64,000 nt of DNA from Pedobacter sp. Leaf170 (GCF_920984665.1 NZ_CAKLBP010000005.1:62001-126000), one strand, 5' to 3'. Counted from the stretch's first letter, positions 1 through 8,558 are shown. Numbers and translations: made by a program. Notes: generated by a model not told the origin, from the sequence alone.

Positions 1-517
1 ATTTAATCCAAACGCAAATGTGGTATATATTGGCTCTTTTGCCAGAAGCCTGCCATCTGGTTTTGGCTATGGTTTTATTACTGCACCAACCGAATTTATT
101 ACAGAACTGGAAAAGCATCAAAGAATTTTGGAGCCTGGAATTGATGTGATTAAAGAACAGGTTTTAACGCATTTTATACAAGATGGAGAAGTTCATCGCC
201 TTGCGAAAAAAAACAAAAAAATATACAAGGAGCGCAGAGATGACTTTGTTAATTTATTGAAAGAAGAACTTAGAGGCAAAATAAAATTCGCAATTCCTGC
301 CCGAGGCTTAGCCATTTGGGTAGAATGGCTGGATGACTTCAGCCTGATTAAATTTAAAAATTTTTGCGCTTCAGAAGGTTTATTTCTACCCAAAACCATT
401 CTGTATCAAAGCAAAAACCTTCGCGGCATGCGTTTAGGTTTTGGTCATTTAAATAAAGCTGAAATGCAATTGGTGGTAGAAATTTTAAGTAAATCGCTGC
501 AAAAGGTTATGTTATAA
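1..517 (+). CDS. MocR/PdxR-type aminotransferase-like regulator, C-terminal part (5' end outside window)
   Basis: The reading frame is open from the left edge (from base 2) to the TAA at 515-517, so only about the last 171 residues are seen. They match the C-terminal part of the fold-type I aminotransferase-like domain found in MocR-family GntR regulators; the N-terminal winged helix would lie upstream. The segment YIGSFARSLPSGFGYGF lines up with the PLP-lysine motif of the family, usually GSFSK followed by RLGY. The lysine position reads Arg (AGA) and the downstream Arg reads Gly, so covalent PLP binding looks lost. The end, MRLGFGHLNKAEM, is typical of the family. A plain class I/II aminotransferase cannot be excluded without the missing 5' end. 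Confidence 0.7.
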   Translation, partial: FNPNANVVYIGSFARSLPSGFGYGFITAPTEFITELEKHQRILEPGIDVIKEQVLTHFIQDGEVHRLAKKNKKIYKERRDDFVNLLKEELRGKIKFAIPARGLAIWVEWLDDFSLIKFKNFCASEGLFLPKTILYQSKNLRGMRLGFGHLNKAEMQLVVEILSKSLQKVML

Positions 518-556
518 TAACAGATTCTTTGTCTTTCTGAAGAGCGTATTAATACT

Positions 557-564
557 TATCTTTG
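557..564 (+). promoter_or_regulatory. Candidate -7 element (TATCTTTG) for the DinB-family gene
   Basis: TATCTTTG matches the Bacteroidetes -7 consensus TANNTTTG and lies 40 bp before the ATG at 605. A well-spaced -33 TTTG is not obvious, so this is a tentative call. Confidence 0.4.
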
Positions 565-604
565 ATTAAACGCCAGATTTTTGGAGTTTATTAAAAACAA
601 CAAA

Positions 605-1135
605 ATGAAAATACTAAAACAAATTAGCGTGCTTGCACTGTTCGTGTTAACAGTGGGCGCTGCAAATGCACAATCTGCAGCAGAAGATGTTGTAAAAGAT
701 TGGGAAAGAGCAAAAGCTTACACAAAAGAATATTTAGATGCAATGCCAGAAGCTTCTTACAGCTTAAAACCAACACCTCAAATGCGTTCTTTTGCAGAGC
801 AGTTTCTTCACTTAGCTGATGCGAATTATGCTTTTGCTTCAACGGCAACTGGAGAAAAAAGCCCGGTGGCAATGGGAGCTTTAGAAAAAGGAACAGATAA
901 ATCGAAAGCAACGGTAACCAAAGATGTACTGGCAAGCTATGATTTTGTAATAGCCAGTGCTAAAAAATTAACTGCTGCCCAAATGAGCGAAATGATTAAG
1001 CTTTTTGGAAGATTTGATTTAACCAAAAAACAAGCATTAGATAAAGCCTTTGAGCACCAAACTCACCATAGAGGACAAGCTACAGTTTACATTAGATTGG
1101 CTCGTGCAACACCTCCACAAGAAAAATTATTTTAA
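605..1135 (+). CDS. Secreted DinB-family protein
   Basis: The protein has 176 residues from the ATG at 605. I prefer this start to an in-frame ATG at 581 because it gives a clean signal peptide (MKILKQISVLALFVL, then ANAQ). The mature part is a DinB/YfiT-like four-helix bundle. Candidate metal ligands are a histidine in the FLHLAD helix and the C-terminal EHQTHHRGQ motif typical of DinB proteins. Family members are metal-binding proteins and some are thiol-dependent S-transferases; the substrate here is unknown. Export to the periplasm is inferred from the signal peptide. It stands alone and is followed by a bidirectional terminator. It is unrelated to DNA polymerase IV, whose gene is also called dinB (16487-17587). 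Confidence 0.8.
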   Translation: MKILKQISVLALFVLTVGAANAQSAAEDVVKDWERAKAYTKEYLDAMPEASYSLKPTPQMRSFAEQFLHLADANYAFASTATGEKSPVAMGALEKGTDKSKATVTKDVLASYDFVIASAKKLTAAQMSEMIKLFGRFDLTKKQALDKAFEHQTHHRGQATVYIRLARATPPQEKLF

Positions 1136-1160
1136 TAAATTTATCAAGATTTTAAATAAA

Positions 1161-1190
1161 AAGGGCATTCATAACCAAGGATGCCCTTTT
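1161..1190. terminator. Bidirectional terminator between convergent genes
   Basis: The 8-bp arms AAGGGCAT (1161-1168) and ATGCCCTT (1181-1188) surround a 12-nt loop, with A-rich sequence before and T-rich sequence after. It lies between the DinB-family gene and the convergent histidine kinase gene, and its end touches the kinase stop codon. Confidence 0.85.
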
Positions 1191-3774
1191 ATTGGAGTGG
1201 CAAACTGAAACCAACATTAGAGCCCTTTCCAACTACGCTATTTGCCCATATTTTTCCACCATGCCTTTGAATAATTTCGGCACTTAAATATAATCCAATT
1301 CCAAATCCCGAAATTGTACTGGTTTGTTTGCCTTCTACCCAGTAAAAGCGGTCGAAAAGATTTGGTAAGTTTTCTGGCTTAATGCCCATACCATAATCCT
1401 TTACCAAAACTTCTGCGTTATTGTTATTTATATTGCAAAAAACCTCAATATTTTTGTTATTCGGAGAGTACTTTATTGCATTTGAAAGGAGGTTTGTAAT
1501 TACATTGCCTATTTTATCTCTATCTGCCTTCACTTTTACAGAAACAGATGTTTGCAACGCAATGTTATAGTTTGAAGAAGTTAATAAAAGTTCAGATATT
1601 ATTTCCTCAACCAATAAATTCAATTCAAATTCATTCTTTTCTAAATGGATTTTTCCAGATTCTAAACGAGATAAATTTAGGAAACCATTAATCATGGTAT
1701 TCATTTTTTTTATCTGCTGCCCGGCTTTATCCAAAGCATTTATGGTATGGCTCTCTGTATTATTAATATTTATTTTTTGAAGAAGTTGTATATATGCGCC
1801 TAATGATGTTAATGGCGTTTTCAACTCGTGGCTTACCATGCCAATAAAATCATTTTTTCGCTGTTCGTCTTTTTTCTGCTCGGTAATATCCATAATAATA
1901 CCAGTAAAAGATGAACTTTCTGTATTCGCACCTTCAGTTAAATTACCTACAGTACGTAGCCACCTTATCTTTTGGTCGTTAAATGTTCTTATAGTGAATG
2001 ATAAATCAAATTCTTCAGGATGAGTTAGGGCACTTTTTATTGCACTTTCTGCAGCTGGTTTAAAATCATCCGTAATCTGATGTAAACAATCGGCTAGCGT
2101 AACCTTATCCTGCGGATGAAATCCAAACAGTTCCTTAAATCGAGCGGAAGAAATAAGCACTCGTGAATGGACATCTATGCTCCAACTGCCAAAATTTGCA
2201 GCCTCAATCGCCATTCTAAGTATTTGTTCAGATTGTTCTAGCTGCTTCCGCGATAAAATGAGGTCTTCATTTATATCAGTAAGCATCTGATTGGTTGTAA
2301 TTATCTGTTTATTCGTTACCGACAGCTCTTCGTTTGCAGTAGCAAGTTCATCATTCAATTTTCTAACTAGCTTGGCGGCCATTACCTGCTCGGTAACATC
2401 TACTGCAATATCAATAATCCCTGTTATTTTACCATTTTCTATCAATGGAGTGTAGGTAAAATTGTAAAAACCTGTTTGTATTTTGCCATTGCGTTTAAGT
2501 TGTAGGGCGGTTTCGTTCCCTGTCAGCGTTTTCCCGGTGGTATAAACTTGCCTTAATAGCTCGTAGGGTGGTTGTCCTGCTAATTCAGGAATAGCTTCCA
2601 ACAAAGGTTTTCCTGCAATTTCAGCCTTTTTATCTAAGAGCTCCAACATTTTAGGATTTACCGCATCAATGGTTAAATCATTTCCCTTAAAAACAATAAT
2701 GGCAACTGCAGCCTGCTCAACTAAGGTCTTTATTTTTCTTTCACTTTCTTCTATAATTGTATTAGCCTTAACCTGCTCTGTAATATCGTGTAGTACCAGC
2801 ATCATTGAAGTAGCATTTTCTTCATTTTCTAAGGGATGGTAAGCCATTTCATAATAACCCTGAACCATCTGGCCTGCACGCTCAAAAAATATTTTTATTT
2901 CAGGGATATGCTTGCTCACCCGCTCCTCAAAAAATTCCTTTAATAATTGTGGTAGAACTTGCTTTTTAAGTTCTGGTATGGCTTCCATTATCGGTTTTCC
3001 AATAATTGAATCCTCTTTACCTAGCAAAGCCAACATTTTATTATTTACACTTTCCAGAACCATATCTTCCCCTTTGATTAGGGCAATTGCTACAGGGGCA
3101 TCTTTTAATAAAGCCAGCGCTTTTTTCTCGCTTGTATCCAAACGGATATTTTCTCCAAGAAGGTTTGTATTAGAATAACCAAGCTGTTGGTTTTCTGTTG
3201 CAAGTTCAAAATTTGATATCGAAAGTTCTTGATTGGAGCTGGTTAATATTTTGTTATCAGAATTAAAACGTTCGTTTAGTTTATTAAGCTCCTCATTAGT
3301 TGATTGGTATTCTTCATTAATTGCAATTAGCTCATTGGTAAGTTCTTGTTCACGTACAGATTTTTCGTAAACTAACTGCTCCGCTATTAATCTTTCACTT
3401 ACTTCGATTGCGGTATGTAATATGCCATAAATTTTACCCGTATTATCAAATAATGGTTTATATTCAAAATCAAAATAAAATAACTGGAGTTTTTCTGCAA
3501 TGCGAAGTTCTGCAGGCATATCTCGATGTATAATCGTTTTACCGGTTTCCCACACATCTTTTAACATGGTACTAAAGGGTTGTCCTTTCAGTTCTGGTAC
3601 AGCTTCATCTAATGTTAAACCGATAATACTTTTATCTTTTCCCCACAGATTTAACATTGCCTGATTTGCAAATTCGATTACAATCGAGCTTCCGGTGTAT
3701 ATGGCCGTCGCATACTTTGAATGAAATAGAATATTTTGAATATCCTCATTAGATAATCTGTTTTCAGCTGACAT
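1189..3774 (-). CDS. Multi-PAS hybrid-free sensor histidine kinase
   Basis: The protein has 861 residues. By eye the order is a PAS domain (about 10-130), a coiled coil (about 140-215, rich in E, N and L), PAS (about 225-340), PAS (about 350-460), a second coiled coil (about 465-525), a PAS_3-like domain (about 535-640), HisKA and HATPase_c. The phosphoacceptor is H649 in MVSHELKTPL. The ATPase domain shows the N box (NLLSNAIKYSPNN), DYGMGI and GFGIGLYLS. No transmembrane segment is evident, so it is probably a cytoplasmic sensor. No response regulator gene adjoins it; the single-domain receiver at 17873-18232 is too far away to assign. A TATATTTG element at 3794-3801 (minus strand) may be its promoter. 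The signal is unknown. Confidence 0.9.
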   Translation of the reverse strand: MSAENRLSNEDIQNILFHSKYATAIYTGSSIVIEFANQAMLNLWGKDKSIIGLTLDEAVPELKGQPFSTMLKDVWETGKTIIHRDMPAELRIAEKLQLFYFDFEYKPLFDNTGKIYGILHTAIEVSERLIAEQLVYEKSVREQELTNELIAINEEYQSTNEELNKLNERFNSDNKILTSSNQELSISNFELATENQQLGYSNTNLLGENIRLDTSEKKALALLKDAPVAIALIKGEDMVLESVNNKMLALLGKEDSIIGKPIMEAIPELKKQVLPQLLKEFFEERVSKHIPEIKIFFERAGQMVQGYYEMAYHPLENEENATSMMLVLHDITEQVKANTIIEESERKIKTLVEQAAVAIIVFKGNDLTIDAVNPKMLELLDKKAEIAGKPLLEAIPELAGQPPYELLRQVYTTGKTLTGNETALQLKRNGKIQTGFYNFTYTPLIENGKITGIIDIAVDVTEQVMAAKLVRKLNDELATANEELSVTNKQIITTNQMLTDINEDLILSRKQLEQSEQILRMAIEAANFGSWSIDVHSRVLISSARFKELFGFHPQDKVTLADCLHQITDDFKPAAESAIKSALTHPEEFDLSFTIRTFNDQKIRWLRTVGNLTEGANTESSSFTGIIMDITEQKKDEQRKNDFIGMVSHELKTPLTSLGAYIQLLQKININNTESHTINALDKAGQQIKKMNTMINGFLNLSRLESGKIHLEKNEFELNLLVEEIISELLLTSSNYNIALQTSVSVKVKADRDKIGNVITNLLSNAIKYSPNNKNIEVFCNINNNNAEVLVKDYGMGIKPENLPNLFDRFYWVEGKQTSTISGFGIGLYLSAEIIQRHGGKIWANSVVGKGSNVGFSLPLQ

Positions 3775-3793
3775 AAACCATCGATAATACTAA

Positions 3794-3801
3794 CAAATAT
3801 A
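3794..3801 (-). promoter_or_regulatory. Candidate -7 element (TATATTTG) for the histidine kinase
   Basis: On the minus strand TATATTTG matches TANNTTTG and lies 19 bp before the kinase ATG at 3774. Confidence 0.45.
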
Positions 3802-3921
3802 TTTAAAAGGCTTTTTGTTTTTTGTATTATCAATATTCTAGCTTAGCCGTTTTGGGAATAGTTAAGCGTTACATAGAAGGCAATGTTTTTGGTTGGCAAA
3901 TTTACCTCAAAACATCAATCG

Positions 3922-4422
3922 CTATAATAATTTCTGATAGCAAAAAAATCTTAATCCCGGTCTTTTAGCCAGACTAATTTCACCACTAAAACTATAGCCT
4001 AATTTCGGAAATAAAGTGTTTGTAGCTTGGTTTTGGTTATTGGTATCTACCCGAAGAATTTTTATATTTTTTGTATTGGCAACTATTTCTGCTTGTTGCA
4101 TTAAGGCTTTCGCAATACCTTTTCCATGAATATCCGGGTTAACCGCCAATCTATGGGTAACAATAGCTTGCTCTGTAATATCCCAACCCGCATCTGCATA
4201 TTCGGGGTCTTGGTCTGTTGTTATAGCTGAAACGCCAGCAATCTTTTCATCTAAAACAGCAACCCAAAGCTGTCCAATTTCAATGTCTGCTTCGAAAACG
4301 GCTGGGTTTGGATAGTCATCATCCCATTGGAAATTACCTGTGGCTCGCATAAGCGGAACAACTTTTTTTACCAATTGCATAATTGCAGAAACATCTTCTT
4401 TGCGTGCTAACCTTATCTCCAT
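3922..4422 (-). CDS. GNAT family N-acetyltransferase
   Basis: The protein has 166 residues with a single GNAT fold. The acetyl-CoA binding motif A is seen as HRLAVNPDIHGKGIAKALMQQAE, and the C-terminal part reads LRVDTNNQNQATNTLFPKLGYSFSGE. The N-terminus (IRLARKEDVSAIMQLVKKVV) is a typical first strand and helix. The acceptor substrate cannot be told from sequence. It is a lone gene transcribed away from the PAP2 gene. Confidence 0.85.
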   Translation of the reverse strand: MEIRLARKEDVSAIMQLVKKVVPLMRATGNFQWDDDYPNPAVFEADIEIGQLWVAVLDEKIAGVSAITTDQDPEYADAGWDITEQAIVTHRLAVNPDIHGKGIAKALMQQAEIVANTKNIKILRVDTNNQNQATNTLFPKLGYSFSGEISLAKRPGLRFFCYQKLL

Positions 4423-4516
4423 ATAGCAAAGATATAAGAATGGATTTTTTTACTGCCAATGAAACTTCAGAATTACTTCAAATTTGAATTATAGTTTTGA
4501 ATAAAATCATCCGTAT

Positions 4517-5293
4517 ATGAAAAAGATTGCCTCGGCATTTTTAAGTTTATTTTTAATTCCTTTAGCCATATTTTCGCAGAATTTTAGTCCCGATACTGTT
4601 ACAAGTAAATGGAGCAGTTCTGATATCGTACCTAAACAAAAATTTAAGGCAGTTTCTTTTATTGCTCCTGCAGTGCTTATAGGCTATGGTTTTGCTGCGG
4701 TTTATGATAATGGTGCGTTAAAACAGCTTGATGTAAGTACCAAAGGTGAACTTCAGGAAGACCATCCATTATTTGCAGCTCATGTAGATGATTATTTGCA
4801 GTTTGCGCCAATGCTTTCTGTTTATGCACTAAATTTATCGGGCGTAAAAGGTGAGCATAATCTTTTCGATGCTTCTATGTTGTACCTAACTTCTGCGGCA
4901 ATTATGGGTGTATCAACACATTTTGTAAAACAAGGTGTTGGCAGAATGCGGCCAAATGATAACGGAAATAATTCCTTCCCTTCCGGACATACAGCTTCTG
5001 CATTTATGGCAGCAGAGTTTCTACATCAGGAGTATAAAAATAAAAACCCATGGATTAGTTATGCAGGTTATTTTGTAGCTGCAGCCACCGGAACCTTAAG
5101 AATGTATAACAATAAACATTGGTTTAGCGATGTAGTAGGGGGTGCAGGTTTTGGCATTGCAGCCACTAAAATATCTTATTTGGTTTACCCATACATTAAG
5201 CATGTTTTTTCTGCAAAGGGAGATAAAAATTTAGCCATATTGCCAATGTATGGTAGTGGGATTAAAGGTTTTGCATTAGTTAAAAGATTTTAA
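4517..5293 (+). CDS. PAP2-superfamily phosphatase, secreted or membrane-anchored
   Basis: The protein has 258 residues with an N-terminal signal sequence (MKKIASAFLSLFLIPLAIFSQ). All three PAP2 motifs are present: KQGVGRMRP (KX6RP), FPSGHTA (PSGH) and RMYNNKHWFSD (RX5HX3D). The family removes phosphate from lipid phosphates such as phosphatidic acid, undecaprenyl-pyrophosphate or lipid A. The few hydrophobic helices and the signal peptide suggest a periplasm-facing active site. It stands alone, and its substrate is not deducible. Confidence 0.88.
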   Translation: MKKIASAFLSLFLIPLAIFSQNFSPDTVTSKWSSSDIVPKQKFKAVSFIAPAVLIGYGFAAVYDNGALKQLDVSTKGELQEDHPLFAAHVDDYLQFAPMLSVYALNLSGVKGEHNLFDASMLYLTSAAIMGVSTHFVKQGVGRMRPNDNGNNSFPSGHTASAFMAAEFLHQEYKNKNPWISYAGYFVAAATGTLRMYNNKHWFSDVVGGAGFGIAATKISYLVYPYIKHVFSAKGDKNLAILPMYGSGIKGFALVKRF

Positions 5294-5298
5294 AATTG

Positions 5299-5655
5299 CT
5301 AAAGTGATGCTCTGTGGCGTGCGCCCCATTTTTCCAAATCTAAAATAATCGGTTTTAGTTCGTAACCAATTTCGGTAAGTTCATATTCTACTTTTGGAGG
5401 CACCTGAGCGTAAACCTTACGTGTGATAATTTTATTTTCTTCTAATTTTCTAAGCTGTAAGGTTAGCATTCTTTCGGTAATGTTGGGTAACAATTTTTTT
5501 AATTCTCCAAATCGAAGCTTACCATTCAATAACCAGGAGCAAATTACCAAAGCCCATTGTCCGCCGATTAAATTTATAGCATAAACTTCAGCACACTCTT
5601 CGCCTAAGGCTTGCTTATTTGCAAAGTTGGTAGAGGTTTCTTTGATTTCAGACAT
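5299..5655 (-). CDS. HxlR-family winged-helix regulator
   Basis: The protein has 118 residues. The core GGQWALVICSWLLNGKLRFGELKKLLPNITERMLTLQLRKLEENKIITRKVY, then VPPKVEYELTEIGYEL, is the HxlR/MarR-like winged helix. A cysteine near the N-terminus (GEECAEVYAINLIGG) sits where redox-sensing HxlR and HypR proteins carry theirs. It is divergent from the flavodoxin-fold oxidoreductase at 5744, 88 bp away, so it probably controls that gene. Its 3' end faces the PAP2 gene 5 bp away. Confidence 0.88.
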   Translation of the reverse strand: MSEIKETSTNFANKQALGEECAEVYAINLIGGQWALVICSWLLNGKLRFGELKKLLPNITERMLTLQLRKLEENKIITRKVYAQVPPKVEYELTEIGYELKPIILDLEKWGARHRASL

Positions 5656-5719
5656 TACTTACATTTTTGATAGTACATTACAATTGGTTGCTAATATACA
5701 AATTCAATAGTGTTGCCCC

Positions 5720-5727
5720 TACATTTG
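5720..5727 (+). promoter_or_regulatory. Candidate -7 element (TACATTTG) for the oxidoreductase
   Basis: TACATTTG fits TANNTTTG and lies 16 bp before the ATG at 5744, within the 88-bp divergent region shared with the HxlR gene. No good -33 element is seen, which would fit a regulated promoter. Confidence 0.45.
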
Positions 5728-5743
5728 GAAAAAATTAAGAAAC

Positions 5744-6274
5744 ATGAAAATTTTAGTAATTGTAACCCATCCAGATTTAGAAAAATCTTTAATAAATAAA
5801 AGATGGGTTGCTGAATTGGAAAAGCATCCAGAACGTTATACCATACATAATTTGCATCAACAATATCCTGATGGAGTAATTGATGTTTTAAGAGAGCAGG
5901 AACTAGTAGAAAAATATGGTAAAATTGTATTTCAGTTCCCGGTTTATTGGTTTAGTTGCCCCGCATTACTTAAAAAATGGTTTGATGAGGTTTTGATACA
6001 CGGTTGGGCTTATGGAAGTAAAAGCGGTTATAAAGTATCTGGCAAGAAAATCGCTTTAGCAATGACGGTTGGCGTGGAAGAAATAGAATACAATGCTGGT
6101 GAAAAATATAAATATACGCTTGCAGAATTAACCCGGCCTTTTGAACTCTCTTTTGAATACGTTAAAGCAGATTATCAACCTTTTTTTGCTTATTACGGCA
6201 TAGAATTAAATTCCTCCACAGAACACATTGAAAAAAGTGTGCAGCCATATCTGGCATTTTTAGACACTTTATAG
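5744..6274 (+). CDS. Flavodoxin-fold NAD(P)H oxidoreductase (quinone reductase type)
   Basis: The protein has 176 residues. The N-terminus MKILVIVTHPDLEKSLINKRW and the segment FQFPVYWFSCPALLKKWFDEVL are diagnostic of the KefF/MdaB/YwrO-type FMN-binding NAD(P)H dehydrogenases. GWAYGSKSGYKVSGKKIALAMTVG forms the later part of the FMN site. Family members reduce quinones and other electrophiles by two electrons in the cytosol. The divergent HxlR gene suggests induction by electrophile or quinone stress, which is inference. Confidence 0.88.
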   Translation: MKILVIVTHPDLEKSLINKRWVAELEKHPERYTIHNLHQQYPDGVIDVLREQELVEKYGKIVFQFPVYWFSCPALLKKWFDEVLIHGWAYGSKSGYKVSGKKIALAMTVGVEEIEYNAGEKYKYTLAELTRPFELSFEYVKADYQPFFAYYGIELNSSTEHIEKSVQPYLAFLDTL

Positions 6275-6296
6275 AGGAATGGCAGAGCTAAATTTT

Positions 6297-6397
6297 GTTT
6301 AAAGAAATTTTACTTTTTTTGCATCATCATTAACGGATTTAATGCGATGGTGGTTATCCAGCAACATTAAATCCGTTTAGGTAAATCTTTCTTAAAC
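6297..6397. repeat. Imperfect palindrome, about 101 bp
   Basis: The central arms AACGGATTTAATG (6332-6344) and CATTAAATCCGTT (6365-6377) are a perfect 13-bp inverted repeat. An outer, less perfect pair starts GTTTAA and ends TTAAAC. It lies between convergent genes. It could act as a terminator, although there is no strong T tract, or be a MITE-like element. Confidence 0.6.
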
Positions 6398-6444
6398 AAA
6401 TAACAACAGGCGTTTTTTGCTACATTGAAAACCTTGTGCTTTGA

Positions 6445-6879
6445 TTAAATAGCTTCTTTCGGATCAAAATCTATCATCCATTCTATACCATATTTATCTC
6501 TAAACATTGCAAAATACGTTCCCCAAGGACTATCGCCTATTGGCATTTCAATATGTCCGCCGGCAGAAAGCCCATTAAACAATTTATCTGCTTCCTCTTT
6601 ACTTTCTGTTTGGATAGTAATTTTACTCCTGTTTTCGTTTTCGTTGGTTTTGCCTAAAATTTCGGGAACATCATTGCCTAGCAACACACTACCTGTCCCT
6701 ATTGGCAAAGCGATGTGCATAATTTTATTTTCTTCTTTTTCAGAAACCGGAAACTCATCGTTTGCCAAATCTTTAAAACGGATAACTTTCGAAAAATCTC
6801 CGCCGAAGGCTGATTTATAAAATGTAAATGCTTCTTCGGCATTGCCGTTAAAGTTGATGTGGGGATTAATTATTGCCAT
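6445..6879 (-). CDS. VOC family protein, PhnB-like
   Basis: The protein has 144 residues. MAIINPHINFNGNAEEAFTFY, then AFGG, is the opening of PhnB-like glyoxalase-fold proteins, and the C-terminus (PWGTYFAMFRDKYGIEWMIDF) is the matching last repeat. Members of this subgroup are often annotated as 3-demethylubiquinone methyltransferase-like, but no methyltransferase motif is present and the function is unknown. It follows a small membrane protein gene and a second VOC gene on the same strand and is probably the last gene of that unit. Confidence 0.85.
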   Translation of the reverse strand: MAIINPHINFNGNAEEAFTFYKSAFGGDFSKVIRFKDLANDEFPVSEKEENKIMHIALPIGTGSVLLGNDVPEILGKTNENENRSKITIQTESKEEADKLFNGLSAGGHIEMPIGDSPWGTYFAMFRDKYGIEWMIDFDPKEAI

Positions 6880-6923
6880 GTTGAATTAGTTTTTATTGTT
6901 TATGATTTACTGCTAAAATGCTA

Positions 6924-7157
6924 TTAAGTGCTGTTTTTCTTTAGTGCCTTTTTTAGATAATTAACGTTAATTGAGCACCAAATAATAATTATTATAAAGG
7001 TTACTGAACGTGATAGTTGCAACCTGCCCGATGTGAAATAACCAATACAAATAAATATTATTGGTATGATGATAGATAAAATCAAAAGTGCAGCATAGAT
7101 ATTTAAACTAGATTTTAGTTGCTTATCTGTTTTGTTCTCGTATAATTTCTCCAGCAT
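6924..7157 (-). CDS. Small two-helix membrane protein, unknown function
   Basis: The protein has 77 residues. It has a charged N-terminus (MLEKLYENKTDKQLKSSLN), two hydrophobic segments (about 19-42 and 49-66) and a basic C-terminal tail (KKALKKNST). No known family is recognised. It lies 8 bp after the VOC gene at 7166-7579 and 44 bp before the PhnB-like gene on the same strand, so co-transcription is likely. Confidence 0.6.
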   Translation of the reverse strand: MLEKLYENKTDKQLKSSLNIYAALLILSIIIPIIFICIGYFTSGRLQLSRSVTFIIIIIWCSINVNYLKKALKKNST

Positions 7158-7165
7158 AATACTAT

Positions 7166-7579
7166 TCAGCTTATTCGCCGTGGAAACTTAGTGATATCCA
7201 TAAAGAAAATTTCCCAGGTATGGCCATCAAAATCTTCGATAGTTCTTTGTTGCATAAAACCATAATCCCTCATTTCATTAGGCTCAGTTCCGCCGGCAGT
7301 TAACCCAGCATCTACAATTTTACTTACTTCATCAAGGCTTGCAACAGATAGAGAAAAAAGTCCGGCCAAACCAGATTTTGTATCAGCAATAGGTTTTGTA
7401 GCGAAGCTTGAAAATTTTTCGTGGCTAAGCAGCATTACAAAAATGTTATCGCTCCACATCATACATTTACCCGAATCGTCAGAAAATTGAGGATTATTTG
7501 TAAAACCCAATGCGGTGTAAAAATCTAAAGATTTTTGAAGGTCTTTAACCGGAAAATTAATAAATATCTGGTTGTTCAT
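7166..7579 (-). CDS. VOC family protein (glyoxalase/bleomycin-resistance fold)
   Basis: The protein has 137 residues. It starts INFPVKDLQKSLDFYTALGF and ends DFDGHTWEIFFMD, the usual paired beta-alpha-beta-beta-beta halves of VOC proteins. Candidate metal ligands are the histidine and glutamate in GHTWEIFF. It resembles the many small lactoylglutathione-lyase-like proteins of soil Bacteroidota, whose substrates are unknown. It is the first gene of a probable three-gene minus-strand unit ending at 6445. Confidence 0.85.
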   Translation of the reverse strand: MNNQIFINFPVKDLQKSLDFYTALGFTNNPQFSDDSGKCMMWSDNIFVMLLSHEKFSSFATKPIADTKSGLAGLFSLSVASLDEVSKIVDAGLTAGGTEPNEMRDYGFMQQRTIEDFDGHTWEIFFMDITKFPRRIS

Positions 7580-7679
7580 TTTGGATAGATATGTTTAATT
7601 ATTTTTTCTTCTTAAAGTTATAAATAATGAGCTGTATATAAAACATTGATTTTGTAGCCTTGCAATGTTTTGTTTTGGT

Positions 7680-8558
7680 TTAGCTTTTCAGTTTTAGTTT
7701 CATCATAATATCTGTTTGCTCATCATCACCGAGTTTAAATATATGCTTATCAAACTCAACAAAGCCATTCTTTTTATAAAAACTTATGGCCCTTTTATTT
7801 TCTTCCCACACACCTAACCAAACATAATCTGCTCTTTTATTTTTGGCGATTTCTATAGCCTTATCGTAAAGTATTTGTCCAACTTTTTTGCCATGAAATG
7901 CTTTCAAAACATAAATCCTTTCTATTTCAAGCGCTTTGTTGTCTTTTAATTCTGTTTGCGATTGGCCGAAGTTGAGTTTTAAATAACCAATAATTTTGCT
8001 CCCTATTTTTGCAAAAAAGAATTCAGCATTTTCATCATGTAACTCAGCATTTATCTTTTCAACAGAAAAACTACTTTCCAGGTAATTAGTCATATTTTCT
8101 TCAGAATTACTGTCTGAAAATGTTTCATAAAATGTTTGTCGGCCAATTTCTCTTAATTGGTCAATGTCATTCAAACTAGTTTTTTCGATAGTGATATTAT
8201 CCATTTCTATGTTAGTATTTTCTTGCCTGATTTGGTCTGCAAGTTTTTTGGGTGCCACTTCACAATAAGCTGTTTTTAAGGCATCAACAAATAATTCTGA
8301 TTTCACCTTATCCATTTCAATAATTGTCCAGCCTTGCTTTCCCCATTTGTTATTAACAGGGTAAATAATTGTTTTATCTGGTGAAGAAAAAACATCCTGG
8401 TCAATTTCTGATAACTTTATAGAAGCCCTTTTTTCTGATGAATCGTAAGTTGCGAAGATTTTATTTTTCACTCTAAAAGAAGTTTTATCAAAATGAGGTT
8501 CTTCTGTTGTTTCCGGGAAAGATAAAGCCAATTTTCTAAACGTATCAATTGAAACCAT
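7680..8558 (-). CDS. YjbR/MmcQ-like domain fused to a GNAT acetyltransferase
   Basis: The protein has 292 residues in two parts. Residues 1 to about 112 (FRKLALSFPETTEEPHFDKTSFRVKNKIFATY, later WGKQGWTIIEMDKV) match the MmcQ/YjbR CyaY-like fold, normally a free-standing protein of about 115 residues. Residues from about 120 to the end are a GNAT domain of the PaiA type (IGRQTFYETF, IERIYVLKAFHGKKVGQILYDKAIE, WLGVWEENKRAISFYKKNGF). The frame is continuous across the junction, so the fusion is real in this sequence. The joint role is unknown. Confidence 0.85.
   Translation of the reverse strand: MVSIDTFRKLALSFPETTEEPHFDKTSFRVKNKIFATYDSSEKRASIKLSEIDQDVFSSPDKTIIYPVNNKWGKQGWTIIEMDKVKSELFVDALKTAYCEVAPKKLADQIRQENTNIEMDNITIEKTSLNDIDQLREIGRQTFYETFSDSNSEENMTNYLESSFSVEKINAELHDENAEFFFAKIGSKIIGYLKLNFGQSQTELKDNKALEIERIYVLKAFHGKKVGQILYDKAIEIAKNKRADYVWLGVWEENKRAISFYKKNGFVEFDKHIFKLGDDEQTDIMMKLKLKS

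Noticed and set aside
1189..3774. Pairing of the orphan kinase with the receiver at 17873-18232
   Set aside because: They are 14 kb apart with many unrelated genes between. Nothing in the sequence links them.
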